In this document: positions 45,112 to 53,101 of the stretch, piece by piece | Numbering within the stretch: position 1 is the first letter of the stretch | Layout: every line of letters starts with the position of its first letter | NCBI RefSeq assembly: GCF_002160755.1 | Contig: NZ_NFLE01000016.1 | Coordinates: forward strand, 1 to 64,000 | Direction of reading: 5' to 3' | From: Lachnoclostridium sp. An14 | Lineage (GTDB): Bacteria; Bacillota; Clostridia; Lachnospirales; Lachnospiraceae | Length of the DNA: 64,000 nt | Translations under genes and position numbers: made by a program | The notes under the pieces: generated by a model | The model's database searches: none | Told to the model about the DNA's origin: nothing | What the model saw: only the letters and a program-made list of their open reading frames with translations

Positions 45112-46653
45112 GTGTCAGTAATAGCTGTAATTGTTACAATTATTATTGTAGCTCCTATTACCTGGGTCACCGCTGTCAATCACCGGAAAAAGGCTTACGA
45201 AAGTACCATTGGCAGTGCTGAGGAACGATCCAGAGAAATAATAGATGAAGCGTTGAAAACCGCGGAAACCAAGAAGCGCGAAGCTCTCCTGGAGGCGAAG
45301 GAAGAGTCGTTAAAGACGAAAAATGAGCTGGAAAAAGAGACGAAGGAGAGACGGGCAGAGCTTCAGAAATACGAGCGGCGTGTACTGAGCAAAGAAGAAA
45401 ACCTGGACAAAAAGTCCGAAGCAATGGAAAAGAAGGAAGCCAGTCTGGCTGCCAGAGAGGAGAAACTCTCAAAAAAGACTGCGGAAGTTGAGGCGTTGTA
45501 TGAAAAAGGGATACAGGAACTGGAAAAGATTTCCGGCCTTACCTCCGAACAGGCAAAAGAATTTCTCTTAAAATCTGTGGAAGAAGATGTCAAGCATGAC
45601 ACCGCGAAAATGATCAAGGAACTGGAAGCGAAAGCCAAAGAGGAAGCGGACAAGAAGGCGAAGGATTACGTGGTAACCGCCATTCAGAGATGTGCCGCTG
45701 ACCATGTGGCAGAGACGACGGTCTCTGTGGTGCAGCTTCCCAATGATGAGATGAAGGGCCGTATTATCGGCCGTGAGGGACGGAATATCCGTACCCTGGA
45801 GACGCTGACCGGCGTGGAGCTGATTATTGACGACACCCCGGAGGCGGTTGTGCTGTCGGGATTTGACCCGATTCGGCGAGAAGTGGCGAGAGTCGCGCTG
45901 GAGCGTTTGATTGTAGACGGACGTATCCATCCGGCTAGGATTGAGGAAATGGTAGAGAAGGCTCAGAAGGAAGTGGAAGCCAATATGAGGGAGGACGGCG
46001 AGGCCGCTACCCTTGAGGTGGGAATTCACGGAATTCATCCGGAGCTTGTCAAACTTCTGGGCAAAATGAAATTCAGAACCAGCTATGGGCAGAATGCGCT
46101 GAAGCATTCCATCGAGGTGGCACAGCTTGCAGGGCTGTTGGCATCGGAAGTGGGAGTGGATGTGCGGATGGCAAAGCGTGCTGGACTGTTACATGACATT
46201 GGTAAATCCGTTGACCATGAGATGGAGGGCACTCATGTGCGCCTGGGCGTGGAGCTGTGCAGAAAGTACAGAGAGTCTGCCGTGGTAATTAACGCGGTGG
46301 AGGCCCATCATGGCGACGTTGAGCCGCAGAGCCTGATTGCTTGCCTGGTGCAGGCGGCCGATACGATTTCAGCCGCGAGACCCGGCGCAAGGAGAGAGAC
46401 TCTGGAAACATATACAAACAGATTGAAACAGTTAGAGGATATTACCAACTCCTTCAAGGGAGTGGACAAATCTTTTGCCATTCAGGCTGGCCGGGAGGTC
46501 AGGATTATGGTTGTGCCGGAGCAGATCAGCGACGACGATATGGTTCTCCTTGCGAGAGAGGTCTCCAAGAGGATCGAGGCGGAGCTGGAGTATCCGGGCC
46601 AGATCAAGGTGAATGTGATCCGGGAATCAAGAGTGACCGACTACGCGAAATAA
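45112..46653 (+). CDS. rny: Ribonuclease Y
   Basis: RNase Y is the membrane-anchored endoribonuclease that initiates mRNA decay in Firmicutes. The 513-residue protein has an N-terminal TM segment (residues 2-20), a long coiled coil (about 30-200), a KH domain with [15 protein letters not shown] near 220, and an HD domain with [12 protein letters not shown] near 360. The start codon is GTG with AAGGAGGTG 7 bp upstream. Confidence 0.97.
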   Translation: MSVIAVIVTIIIVAPITWVTAVNHRKKAYESTIGSAEERSREIIDEALKTAETKKREALLEAKEESLKTKNELEKETKERRAELQKYERRVLSKEENLDKKSEAMEKKEASLAAREEKLSKKTAEVEALYEKGIQELEKISGLTSEQAKEFLLKSVEEDVKHDTAKMIKELEAKAKEEADKKAKDYVVTAIQRCAADHVAETTVSVVQLPNDEMKGRIIGREGRNIRTLETLTGVELIIDDTPEAVVLSGFDPIRREVARVALERLIVDGRIHPARIEEMVEKAQKEVEANMREDGEAATLEVGIHGIHPELVKLLGKMKFRTSYGQNALKHSIEVAQLAGLLASEVGVDVRMAKRAGLLHDIGKSVDHEMEGTHVRLGVELCRKYRESAVVINAVEAHHGDVEPQSLIACLVQAADTISAARPGARRETLETYTNRLKQLEDITNSFKGVDKSFAIQAGREVRIMVVPEQISDDDMVLLAREVSKRIEAELEYPGQIKVNVIRESRVTDYAK

Positions 46654-46660
46654 GGAAAAG

Positions 46661-46694
46661 AGCCTTGCTAGATAAAATGCTAGTGAGGCTTTTT
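46661..46694 (+). terminator. Terminator of rny
   Basis: AGCCTTGCTAG (46661-46671) pairs with CTAGTGAGGCT (46680-46690), with two wobbles, followed by five Ts. Confidence 0.8.
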
Positions 46695-46697
46695 CTT

Positions 46698-46962
46698 TAT
46701 TTCACAGGAAACTGCGTTTTCTGTGAAATAAGAATGCTCCGCAAGGAGGCGTACTCCGCGGGGAGGAAATTGGCTGCTGACGCAGCCGCGCTCCGGCGCG
46801 GGTGTGCGCCAAGCGCACACTTTTTATGTAGGAAACTGCGCCCCTATGCCACAAAAGCCTCCGGCGGGAGACGTACTCCGCGCAGAGGAAATTAGCTACT
46901 GGCGCAGGCTCGTTTCGGTGCGGGGCGCTGTTTAGAGGGAAATGGCGGCATCCGCGCGCATT
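46698..46962 (+). repeat. Tandem intergenic repeats (type 2 then type 1)
   Basis: Unit 1 (46698-46825) opens with TATTTCACAGGAAA...TTTTCTGTGAAATA, a stem that differs from other type 2 stems by a compensated base pair (AAC/GTT to CAC/GTG). It ends GTGTGCGC-CAA-GCGCACAC-TTTTT. Unit 2 (46826-46962) is type 1: GTAGGAAACTGCGCCCCTATGCC, GCCTCC-GGCG-GGAG, and GCTACTGGCGCAGG, with a degraded end. They lie 3' of rny in the same orientation. Confidence 0.85.
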
Positions 46963-46997
46963 TTATAGATACCGGGAAACGAAGTCTTACGTTTTTC

Positions 46998-47023
46998 AGT
47001 CAATTCCTGGAAGGGAATTGACT
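46998..47023. promoter_or_regulatory. Perfect 10-bp palindrome upstream of the cell-wall-binding gene
   Basis: AGTCAATTCC-TGGAAG-GGAATTGACT lies about 50 bp before the start codon. It could be an operator or a leader hairpin. TTGACT/TTGACG -35-like sequences fall at its right end. Confidence 0.5.
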
Positions 47024-47071
47024 TTGACGCGGACAGCGGTTAGAGTAGAGAAAGGAAGGAGTGTGCAGAAA

Positions 47072-48037
47072 ATGACAAGGTACAAACAGACAGCGATGAT
47101 TGTGCTGGCAGCGGCGATGGCGGTGGGGACAACCATCGTTCCGGCGGCGGCCAGCAGGAAGAAAATTTCCTCCGTCAATCTGTCGGTGACTTCAGATATG
47201 AGAATTGGGGATGACATGGATCCGGCTCAGATTGAGATTGAGGAGGACAGTGAGAAGTATTACGTGGAATCCTGTGATATTACAAACACCGGATTTTACT
47301 GGACGGAGGAGGACGTGCCCAGGATTGAGGTGTATCTGACGGCGGAGGAGGGGTATTATTTCTCCTTAAAGAGCTCAGATGTGCACCTGGACGGGGCGAC
47401 CTACGTGGAGGCGGTGAAACCGTCCGGCATGGATTCCACCCAGCTGAAAATCACCATGGATCTGCCTTCCATGGCGGGGCGGATGGATGAGATCGAGACG
47501 GTGACCCTGGAGAAGAACGGCATGGCCACCTGGAACGCGGTGCAGGGCGCCGGTCAGTACGAGGTCCGTCTGATCCGCAATTCCACCACAGTGGGAGGCA
47601 CCCAGACGGTACAGAGCACCACCGTGGATTTCGGTTATCTTATGACGAAGGCGGCTAATTACACGGTGAAGGTGCGCCCAGTCAGCCGGGTAAACTGGGA
47701 AGTGAAGGGAAAATGGGCCAGCACAGGAGGCCTTTACATTGACAGCATGGCGGCGGCCCAGTTCCGCAGCGACAATCCCGACGGCGGAGAGTGGGTTCAC
47801 GATGAAAACGGCTGGTGGTTCCGGAACGAGGACGGCTCTAACACGGCAGAGGACTGGCAGAAAATTGACGGCAAGTGGTACTATTTTAATGAGCAGGGCT
47901 ATATGCTGGAAAACAGCTGGGTGAAGACCGGTGAAGTCTACTATTACGTGGGAGCGGACGGGTCGATGCTGCGGGGCGCCTACGTGCCGGATACGGAGTA
48001 TTACGTGGACAGCACGGGAGCCTGGGTGCAGGAATAA
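47072..48037 (+). CDS. Secreted protein with choline/cell-wall-binding repeats
   Basis: The 321-residue protein has an N-terminal signal peptide (about residues 5-28, cleavage after PAAAS/AAA), a beta-rich central region (about 30-235) including a fibronectin-like segment (WNAVQGAGQYEVRLIR...TKAANYTVKVRPVS), and C-terminal cell-wall-binding repeats (GWWFRNEDGSNTAEDWQKIDGKWYYFNEQGYM, then SWVKTGEVYYYVGADGSMLRG, about 245-315). It is probably retained on the surface by non-covalent wall binding. The role is unknown. The start at 47072 is chosen over GTG at 47063 and an ATG at 47018. Confidence 0.85.
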   Translation: MTRYKQTAMIVLAAAMAVGTTIVPAAASRKKISSVNLSVTSDMRIGDDMDPAQIEIEEDSEKYYVESCDITNTGFYWTEEDVPRIEVYLTAEEGYYFSLKSSDVHLDGATYVEAVKPSGMDSTQLKITMDLPSMAGRMDEIETVTLEKNGMATWNAVQGAGQYEVRLIRNSTTVGGTQTVQSTTVDFGYLMTKAANYTVKVRPVSRVNWEVKGKWASTGGLYIDSMAAAQFRSDNPDGGEWVHDENGWWFRNEDGSNTAEDWQKIDGKWYYFNEQGYMLENSWVKTGEVYYYVGADGSMLRGAYVPDTEYYVDSTGAWVQE

Positions 48038-48109
48038 GGCCGAGGGCCGCGCGGCCGGGATGACAGTGCCGGGACAGCGGCTTAAAATAACAGACAGAGG
48101 TGAGGAGAT

Positions 48110-48664
48110 ATGTCAGATCAGAAAAATCAGGAAACTCCGGTAAAACGCCTGGAGCGGAGCTTAAAGTACCAGGGAAACATTCTCAATGTGTATGAGGATG
48201 TGGTGGAGGTCAATGGACACATTGCCCATTGGGACTATATTCATCACGACGGCGCGGCGGCGGTGGTGCCGGTGACCGCGGAGGGAAAGATCCTGATGGT
48301 GCGGCAGTACCGCAACGCGTTGGACCGCTATACCCTGGAGCTGCCGGCGGGAAAGCTGGATGAGCCTGATGAGCCGAAGATCCAGTGCGCGTACCGGGAA
48401 CTGGAGGAGGAGACCGGTTTCCGCACGGAGCATATGGAGTATCTGATCAGCGTGAACACGACAGTGGCGTTCTGCAATGAGGCGATTGATATTTTTGTGG
48501 CCAGGGATCTGATCCCGTCCAAGCAGCATCTGGACGAGGATGAGGAGATCAACGTGGAGGCCTGGGAGGTAAAGGATCTGGAGGAGCTCATTTACTCCGG
48601 AAAGATGACAGACGGCAAGACCATCGCCGGGATCCTGGCTTACGCGAGAAAATTCTGCCGGTAA
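48110..48664 (+). CDS. nudF: ADP-ribose pyrophosphatase (Nudix)
   Basis: The 184-residue protein has the Nudix box from AGKLDEPDEP to YRELEEETGF and the ADPRase-type preceding VRQYRNALDRYTLELPAG. It hydrolyses ADP-ribose to AMP and ribose-5-phosphate. The order nudF-spoIIM-xerD is like the B. subtilis yqkG-spoIIM-fur-xerD neighbourhood. Confidence 0.92.
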   Translation: MSDQKNQETPVKRLERSLKYQGNILNVYEDVVEVNGHIAHWDYIHHDGAAAVVPVTAEGKILMVRQYRNALDRYTLELPAGKLDEPDEPKIQCAYRELEEETGFRTEHMEYLISVNTTVAFCNEAIDIFVARDLIPSKQHLDEDEEINVEAWEVKDLEELIYSGKMTDGKTIAGILAYARKFCR

Positions 48665-48812
48665 AAGAAGCGGAAGGATTTGAGAGCGGAAAGACGGTGG
48701 GAACGGCCGCAAGGACAGCCGAAGTAAGAACGGGCTGCCGCGGAACCCGGAGTGGCGGTGAGGCCATCGCCAAAGGCCGCAGGCCGCAGAACCAGTAGAA
48801 AACGAAAATACA

Positions 48813-48864
48813 GTCATAAACAGCTGGCCCCGCGCATAGTTTGGGAATAAGGATATGCGCGGGG
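48813..48864 (+). promoter_or_regulatory. Possible sigma-E promoter and overlapping palindrome before spoIIM
   Basis: GTCATAAA (48813-48820) and CATAGTTT (48835-48842), 14 bp apart, resemble a sigma-E promoter, which would fit spoIIM. An 11-bp perfect inverted repeat, CCCCGCGCATA/TATGCGCGGGG (48829-48839 with 48854-48864), overlaps the -10 and a possible start codon. Confidence 0.4.
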
Positions 48865-48872
48865 CGTTTGTT

Positions 48873-49400
48873 ATGTTGAGAAAGCGGTATGGGGACTGGC
48901 TGTTGGCGGCGCTGGCGGCGGGAGCAGTGGCGGGAACCGTGATGGCAAACCTTCTTGAGCCGCAGCTGCGGGAGCAGGCGGCGGGAATGGGCAGCCTGCT
49001 GGCGGGCAGCGTATATGGAAACGGGAGCCGGCTGGAGCTGATGCGGGCGGCGGCGCTCCAGCGGCTGGGGGAAACGGTTCTTCTCTGGGGAGCCGGGCTG
49101 ACGGCGGCGGCCAGGCCGCTGTGCTGTCTGCTGGCCGCGTATCTGGGGTGCTCGGCGGCGGTGGTTTTATCTGTGCTCACCTGTGAAAAGGGGATGATGG
49201 GCCTGGCGGTTTACCTGGCTACGGTGCTGCCCCAGGCAGCTTGTTACCTCCCGGTATGGCTGTTTCTGGCGGGGGCCGCAGGCCGGCGTATGCGGATTCC
49301 CATCCGCTATGTGCTGGCGGGAGCGGTTCTGCTGGCTGCCGGGATCTGGTGCGAGGGCGTGATAAGCCCGTGGCTGCTGAGGGGGCTGCTGCGCCGGTAG
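48873..49400 (+). CDS. spoIIM: Stage II sporulation protein M-like membrane protein
   Basis: The 175-residue protein has about five hydrophobic segments, and its length and pattern match SpoIIM. SpoIIM is part of the SpoIIDMP engulfment machine in the mother cell. Motifs are weak, so the call also rests on the position between nudF and xerD. The ATG at 48873 (MLRKRYGDW) is preferred; the ATG at 48855 lies inside an inverted repeat with poor SD spacing. Confidence 0.7.
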   Translation: MLRKRYGDWLLAALAAGAVAGTVMANLLEPQLREQAAGMGSLLAGSVYGNGSRLELMRAAALQRLGETVLLWGAGLTAAARPLCCLLAAYLGCSAAVVLSVLTCEKGMMGLAVYLATVLPQAACYLPVWLFLAGAAGRRMRIPIRYVLAGAVLLAAGIWCEGVISPWLLRGLLRR

Positions 49401-49478
49401 AGGTGGAAAAAATGGGCTTTGGGGCGTTTTTTCCGCCTCGGGAGCCTGGAAATCCGCAAAAAATTTCGCGTTTTTTAT

Positions 49479-49528
49479 TACAACATATTGAGGGAAAACG
49501 GATGGCCCTCCAATATGTTGTATTTTTT
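49479..49528 (+). terminator. Terminator of spoIIM
   Basis: TACAACATATTG pairs with CAATATGTTGTA over 12 bp and AGGG with CCCT inside, with T-runs on both sides, so it could work in both directions. Confidence 0.85.
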
Positions 49529-49674
49529 ATGTAAATCAGCCGGAAAATGGTGGAAAAGTGGGAAAAATATGTTTGATTTTATGGAAAAATGGGGATATAA
49601 TGTGAGCACGAGCCTGTTTTTTGCCTGATTATGGTGGATAAGTCAGGTTATGGGGATTGTTTAGGGGGATAACC

Positions 49675-50562
49675 ATGGTAGAGGACATAAAAGAGTTTAT
49701 TGTCTATCTGAGAGAGGTGAAGCGGACGTCCGTGAACACGGAGGTTTCCTACCAGAGGGACTTGCTGCAGATGGCGGCGTTTTTGCGGGAAAAGGGAATC
49801 CATGAGGCGTCCAAGGTGACAAAGACCAGCCTCAATTCTTATATCTTGTATCTGGAGAAGGAGGGGAAGGCGACTACCACCATTTCCAGAGTATTGGCGT
49901 CCATGAAGGCGTTTTTCCATTATGAGGTGAGCTGCGGGCGGATTCATCGGGATCCGGCGGAGCTTTTGAAGGCGCCCAGGGTGGAAAAGAAAGCGCCTAC
50001 CATTCTGACGGTGGACGAGGTAAACTGCCTGCTGGCCCAGCCGGGAGGGGAGGCGCCCAAGGAGATTCGGGACAAGGCCATGCTGGAGCTTTTGTATGCC
50101 ACGGGAATCCGGGTGTCGGAGCTGATCCATCTGCGGGTGGAGGACGTGAATTTAAGCGTAGGTTTTATCACCTGCCGGGATGGGATGAAGGAGCGGACGG
50201 TCCCCTTTGGAAAGGTGGCCAAGCAGTCCCTGTTAAACTATATGGACCAGGCCAGACAGACGCTTTTAAAGGGAAATGAGTCGGAGTGGCTTTTTACAAA
50301 CTGTAACGGCAAGCCCATGAGCCGCCAGGGCTTTTGGAAAATCATCAAGTATTACGGGGAAAAGGCGGGGATCCAGGCGGATATTACGCCCCATACCCTG
50401 CGCCATTCCTTCGCCGCCCATCTGCTGCGGAACGGGGCGGATGTGCACGCTGTCCAGGCGATGTTAGGGCATTCGGATATGGCGACCACTCAGGCGTATA
50501 TGGCTTACTCCCAGGAAAATGCGGTAAGAGACGTGTATAAGGAAACCCATCCCAGGAATTGA
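49675..50562 (+). CDS. xerD: Tyrosine recombinase XerD
   Basis: XerD with its partner resolves chromosome dimers at dif. The 295-residue protein has a core-binding N-domain (FIVYLREVKRTSVNTEVSYQRDLLQM) and the catalytic residues: Arg in YATGIRVSELIHL, His-x-x-Arg in TPHTLRHSFAAHLL, His in MLGHSDM and the Tyr nucleophile in AYMAYSQEN. The ATG at 49675 follows AGGGGGAT. It has no phage or integron neighbours, so a housekeeping role is likely. Confidence 0.93.
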   Translation: MVEDIKEFIVYLREVKRTSVNTEVSYQRDLLQMAAFLREKGIHEASKVTKTSLNSYILYLEKEGKATTTISRVLASMKAFFHYEVSCGRIHRDPAELLKAPRVEKKAPTILTVDEVNCLLAQPGGEAPKEIRDKAMLELLYATGIRVSELIHLRVEDVNLSVGFITCRDGMKERTVPFGKVAKQSLLNYMDQARQTLLKGNESEWLFTNCNGKPMSRQGFWKIIKYYGEKAGIQADITPHTLRHSFAAHLLRNGADVHAVQAMLGHSDMATTQAYMAYSQENAVRDVYKETHPRN

Positions 50563-50583
50563 GGCCCGGGAAACATGAAATGA

Positions 50584-50616
50584 GAATTCCTCTGCTGTGC
50601 GCAGGGGAATTTTTTT
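50584..50616 (+). terminator. Terminator of xerD
   Basis: AATTCCTCTGC pairs with GCAGGGGAATT (one wobble), with seven Ts after it. Confidence 0.85.
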
Positions 50617-50815
50617 GTGTCATAGTAGGAAACTGCGTTCCCTATGACACAAAAGCCTCCGGCGGGAGGCGCACTCCGCGCAGAGGAATATGGCTGCTGA
50701 CGCAGCCGCGCTCCGGCGCGAGTGTGCGCCAAGCGCACACTTTTTTATGTGTAGAAATTGCATTTCCGATGCCACAAAAGCCTCCGGCGGAAGGCGTATT
50801 TCGCCTGGAGGAAAA
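50616..50815 (+). repeat. Tandem intergenic repeats (type 1 complete, then type 1 partial)
   Basis: Unit 1 (50616-50745) opens with TGTGTCATAG...CTATGACACA (50616-50651). Then come GCCTCC-GGCG-GGAGGC, GGCTGC-TGAC-GCAGCC, GCGC-TCCG-GCGC, and GTGTGCGC-CAA-GCGCACAC with six Ts. Unit 2 (50746-50815) keeps GTAGAAATTGCATTTCC, CACAAAAGCCTCCGGCGG and a weak remainder. They lie 3' of xerD in the same orientation. Confidence 0.85.
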
Positions 50816-51162
50816 GGGCCGTCTGGAAAAACACGTTTGGGGCCGTTTTCTTAAGGCTCAGGTGTCTGGAGGATCCGGCGGGAGGAAGGAGCAGACTGGC
50901 AGCGGGAGAATTGTGACGGCTGCAGATTTGAGGGAGGGGGGACGTGAAAACGCCGTGTACAGAAGGGGACGGGCGGCGGCTTGGGAATGGGGGGAGACGC
51001 CTGTTTTCGGGAGCTTTTTACAATAATGAGAAAATAAGTTCCGATTGGGGGCAGAAGACCGTCTAAAAAAGGGGCAATCCTGTTGTTTTTTGTGTGCATT
51101 GAAACTTTTTCTGGAAGGCAAACTATCCTATACAATAAATAAATGAATCAGGAGGGATTTAT
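50816..51162. other. Intergenic region before the serine recombinase
   Basis: About 350 bp with no gene recognised; the open frames here lack ribosome-binding sites and family features. The last 60 bp, rich in A/T and ending in CAGGAGGG, probably carry the recombinase promoter and ribosome-binding site. Confidence 0.5.
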
Positions 51163-51768
51163 ATGAGTGAAGTGTATGGGTATGTCCGGGTGTCCGCGAA
51201 GGATCAGTGCGAGGAACGTCAGCTTTTGGCTATGCGGGAGTTTGGCGTGCCGGAGAAGAAGGTGTTTACGGATAAGCTCAGCGGAAAAGATTTTGAGCGC
51301 CCCCAGTATAAGCGGCTGCTGCGGAAACTCCATTCCGGAGACGTGCTGGTAATTAAGGCCATCGACCGCCTGGGCCGCAACTACGGGGAGATTCAGGAGC
51401 AGTGGCGGCTGATCACTAAAGAGAAACACGCCGATATTGTGGTGCTGGATATGCCGCTTTTGGACACGAGACAGAAGGCGGAGGATTTGACGGGGACCTT
51501 CATCGCGGATCTGGTGCTGCAGATCCTGTGCTATGTGGCCCAGGTGGAGCGGGAAAACATCCGTCAGCGCCAGGCGGAAGGGATCGCGGCGGCGAAAGCG
51601 CGGGGAGTGAAGTTTGGGCGAGAGAAGAAACCGATTCCCGAGGAATTCGGAGGATTGTGGGAAAAATTCCGCCGGGGAGAGGTCACGGCCCGGGCCGCGG
51701 CCGCGGAATTGGGCGTAGTGCACAGTACATTCCTCAAATGGGGGAGTGGAATGGAGAAAAGTTTGTGA
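51163..51768 (+). CDS. Small serine recombinase (resolvase/invertase family)
   Basis: The 201-residue protein has the serine-recombinase N-domain: YGYVRVSAKDQCEERQ with nucleophile Ser11, LVIKAIDRLGRNYGEI, and the long E-helix CYVAQVERENIRQRQAEGI. A C-terminal HTH (about 155-195, EVTARAAAAELGVVHSTFLKWG) follows. It is of the size of Tn3-type resolvases and DNA invertases. No transposase or other mobile-element genes adjoin it. Its position directly upstream of a pilus operon raises the possibility of phase variation, but no inversion sites were identified by eye. Confidence 0.9.
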   Translation: MSEVYGYVRVSAKDQCEERQLLAMREFGVPEKKVFTDKLSGKDFERPQYKRLLRKLHSGDVLVIKAIDRLGRNYGEIQEQWRLITKEKHADIVVLDMPLLDTRQKAEDLTGTFIADLVLQILCYVAQVERENIRQRQAEGIAAAKARGVKFGREKKPIPEEFGGLWEKFRRGEVTARAAAAELGVVHSTFLKWGSGMEKSL

Positions 51769-51839
51769 AATTTCACCGGTTTTTTAGGGTAGACTTTCAA
51801 AACCATCCCTGTGTGTACATATAGTTTTCAATATATAGT

Positions 51840-51905
51840 GGGCTGCTGTATCTATTTTCTATATTTAGTATAGTGAGAAAGGTACAGCGGCTCATTTTTA
51901 TTTTA
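51840..51905 (+). terminator. Hairpin with T-rich tail between recombinase and pilus operon
   Basis: GGGCTGCTGTA (51840-51850) pairs with TACAGCGGCTC (51883-51893) over 11 bp with two wobbles; ATTTTTATTTT follows. It could end the recombinase transcript or attenuate the pilus operon leader. Confidence 0.5.
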
Positions 51906-51974
51906 CAATATCTGGCTTTAAAAGTCTGCTTTCGACACCATCCGCATAAAGCGACAGGAAGGGAGGACACCGCT

Positions 51975-52487
51975 GTGACTGATCGGGAACTGCGGAGACT
52001 GAGCCGAAAGGATTTGTTGGAGCTGTTGATTTCCCAGGGCCGTGAGCGGGATGCCCTGCAGGCAGAATTAGAGAGAATAAAGGCAGAATTGGAGAACCGG
52101 CAGCTCTGTATGGAGCAGGCTGGTTCTATTGCCGAGGCGGCACTGCGGTTGAATGGAGTGTTTGAGGCGGCGCAGGCCGCGGCCCAGCAGTATTTGGACA
52201 GCGTTCGCCAGCGCAGCGAGGATATAGAGGAAATCTGCGCGAAGCGGGAGGCGGACTGTGTCCGGAGAGAGGCAGAATGTCAGGAAAACATCGAGAAACA
52301 GCAGCGGGAGGCGGCTGAGACGGCCCGCAGGCTGGAAGAAGAAACCAGGGCAAAATGCCAGAAACTGGAGGAAGACGCGAAAAAGAAGTCGGAGGCTTAT
52401 TGGGCGGAGGTTTCCGCGCGGCTGGATTCTTTCTGCAAAGAGCATGAGGAACTGAAACAGATGCTGTTTTCCGGAGGAAAGACATGA
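51975..52487 (+). CDS. Coiled-coil protein of unknown function, first gene of pilus operon
   Basis: The 170-residue protein starts at a GTG (51975; VTDRELRRLSRKDLLELL) with GGGAGG upstream. The N-terminal 20 residues form a short helical motif often found at the start of such proteins; residues 25-150 are a nearly continuous charged coiled coil (ERDALQAELERIKAELENRQL, then ECQENIEKQQREAAETARRLEEETRAKC). No membrane segment is seen. It overlaps the signal peptidase gene by 4 bp. The role is not known. Confidence 0.7.
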   Translation: MTDRELRRLSRKDLLELLISQGRERDALQAELERIKAELENRQLCMEQAGSIAEAALRLNGVFEAAQAAAQQYLDSVRQRSEDIEEICAKREADCVRREAECQENIEKQQREAAETARRLEEETRAKCQKLEEDAKKKSEAYWAEVSARLDSFCKEHEELKQMLFSGGKT

Positions 52488-53080
52488 TAGGAAAAGGACG
52501 GAAAACAAAGCTCTCACAGGTTCCCACGGTGGCGCAGCTGGAAGGCGAGCTGAAACGGGAATCCTACCGAAAACGGTATAACCGGGTGCTCCGCAGCACC
52601 GTTTACACGCTCATCACGGTGGCAGCGGCGGCGGTGCTGGTGGCTACGTTATTCCTGCCGGTTCTGCGGATTTACGGGTCTTCCATGACGCCGACGATGG
52701 TAGACGGGGATATTGTGGTATCCGTGAAGGGCGGGGCTTTTGAACGCGGCGACATTATCGCGTTTTGGTTTAACAATAAGATTTTGGTAAAACGGGTCAT
52801 CGGGAAACCCGGCGAGTGGGTGGACATAGACGAGGACGGAAATGTGTCGGTGGACGGAAAACCGCTCAGTGAACCGTATCTGACGGAGCGGGCGCTGGGA
52901 GAATGTGACATCAGGCTGCCTTATCAGGTGCCGGATGGCCGCATTTTTGTCATGGGCGACCACCGTTCCACCTCCTCGGACAGCCGAAACAGCGCGGTAG
53001 GCTGTGTGGCGGAGGAACAGATCGTGGGGAAATTGGTGTTCCGGGTCTGGCCGCTGGCCGTTTTCGGACCTTTGAAATAA
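52484..53080 (+). CDS. lepB: Signal peptidase I of the pilus locus
   Basis: The 198-residue type I signal peptidase has one N-terminal TM segment (about 40-58), the catalytic Ser in YGSSMTPTM (about Ser65), Lys in ILVKRVIG (about Lys106), and the MGDHRSTSSDSR box near the C-terminus. Pilus loci often carry a dedicated signal peptidase that helps pilin processing and assembly. It is translationally coupled to the upstream gene and lies 21 bp before the adhesin gene. Confidence 0.93.
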   Translation: MIGKGRKTKLSQVPTVAQLEGELKRESYRKRYNRVLRSTVYTLITVAAAAVLVATLFLPVLRIYGSSMTPTMVDGDIVVSVKGGAFERGDIIAFWFNNKILVKRVIGKPGEWVDIDEDGNVSVDGKPLSEPYLTERALGECDIRLPYQVPDGRIFVMGDHRSTSSDSRNSAVGCVAEEQIVGKLVFRVWPLAVFGPLK

Positions 53081-53101
53081 GTATGGAAGGAGGATCAGCC
53101 G

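Noticed and set aside
50559-51026. 155-codon open frame after xerD
   Set aside because: It reads through the intergenic repeat units, so it is not an independent gene.
51769-51974. Invertible promoter between the recombinase and pilus operon
   Set aside because: No pair of inverted repeats long enough for recombination was found by eye; only the local hairpin at 51840-51893 is clear. It is kept as a hypothesis in the findings, not as a feature.
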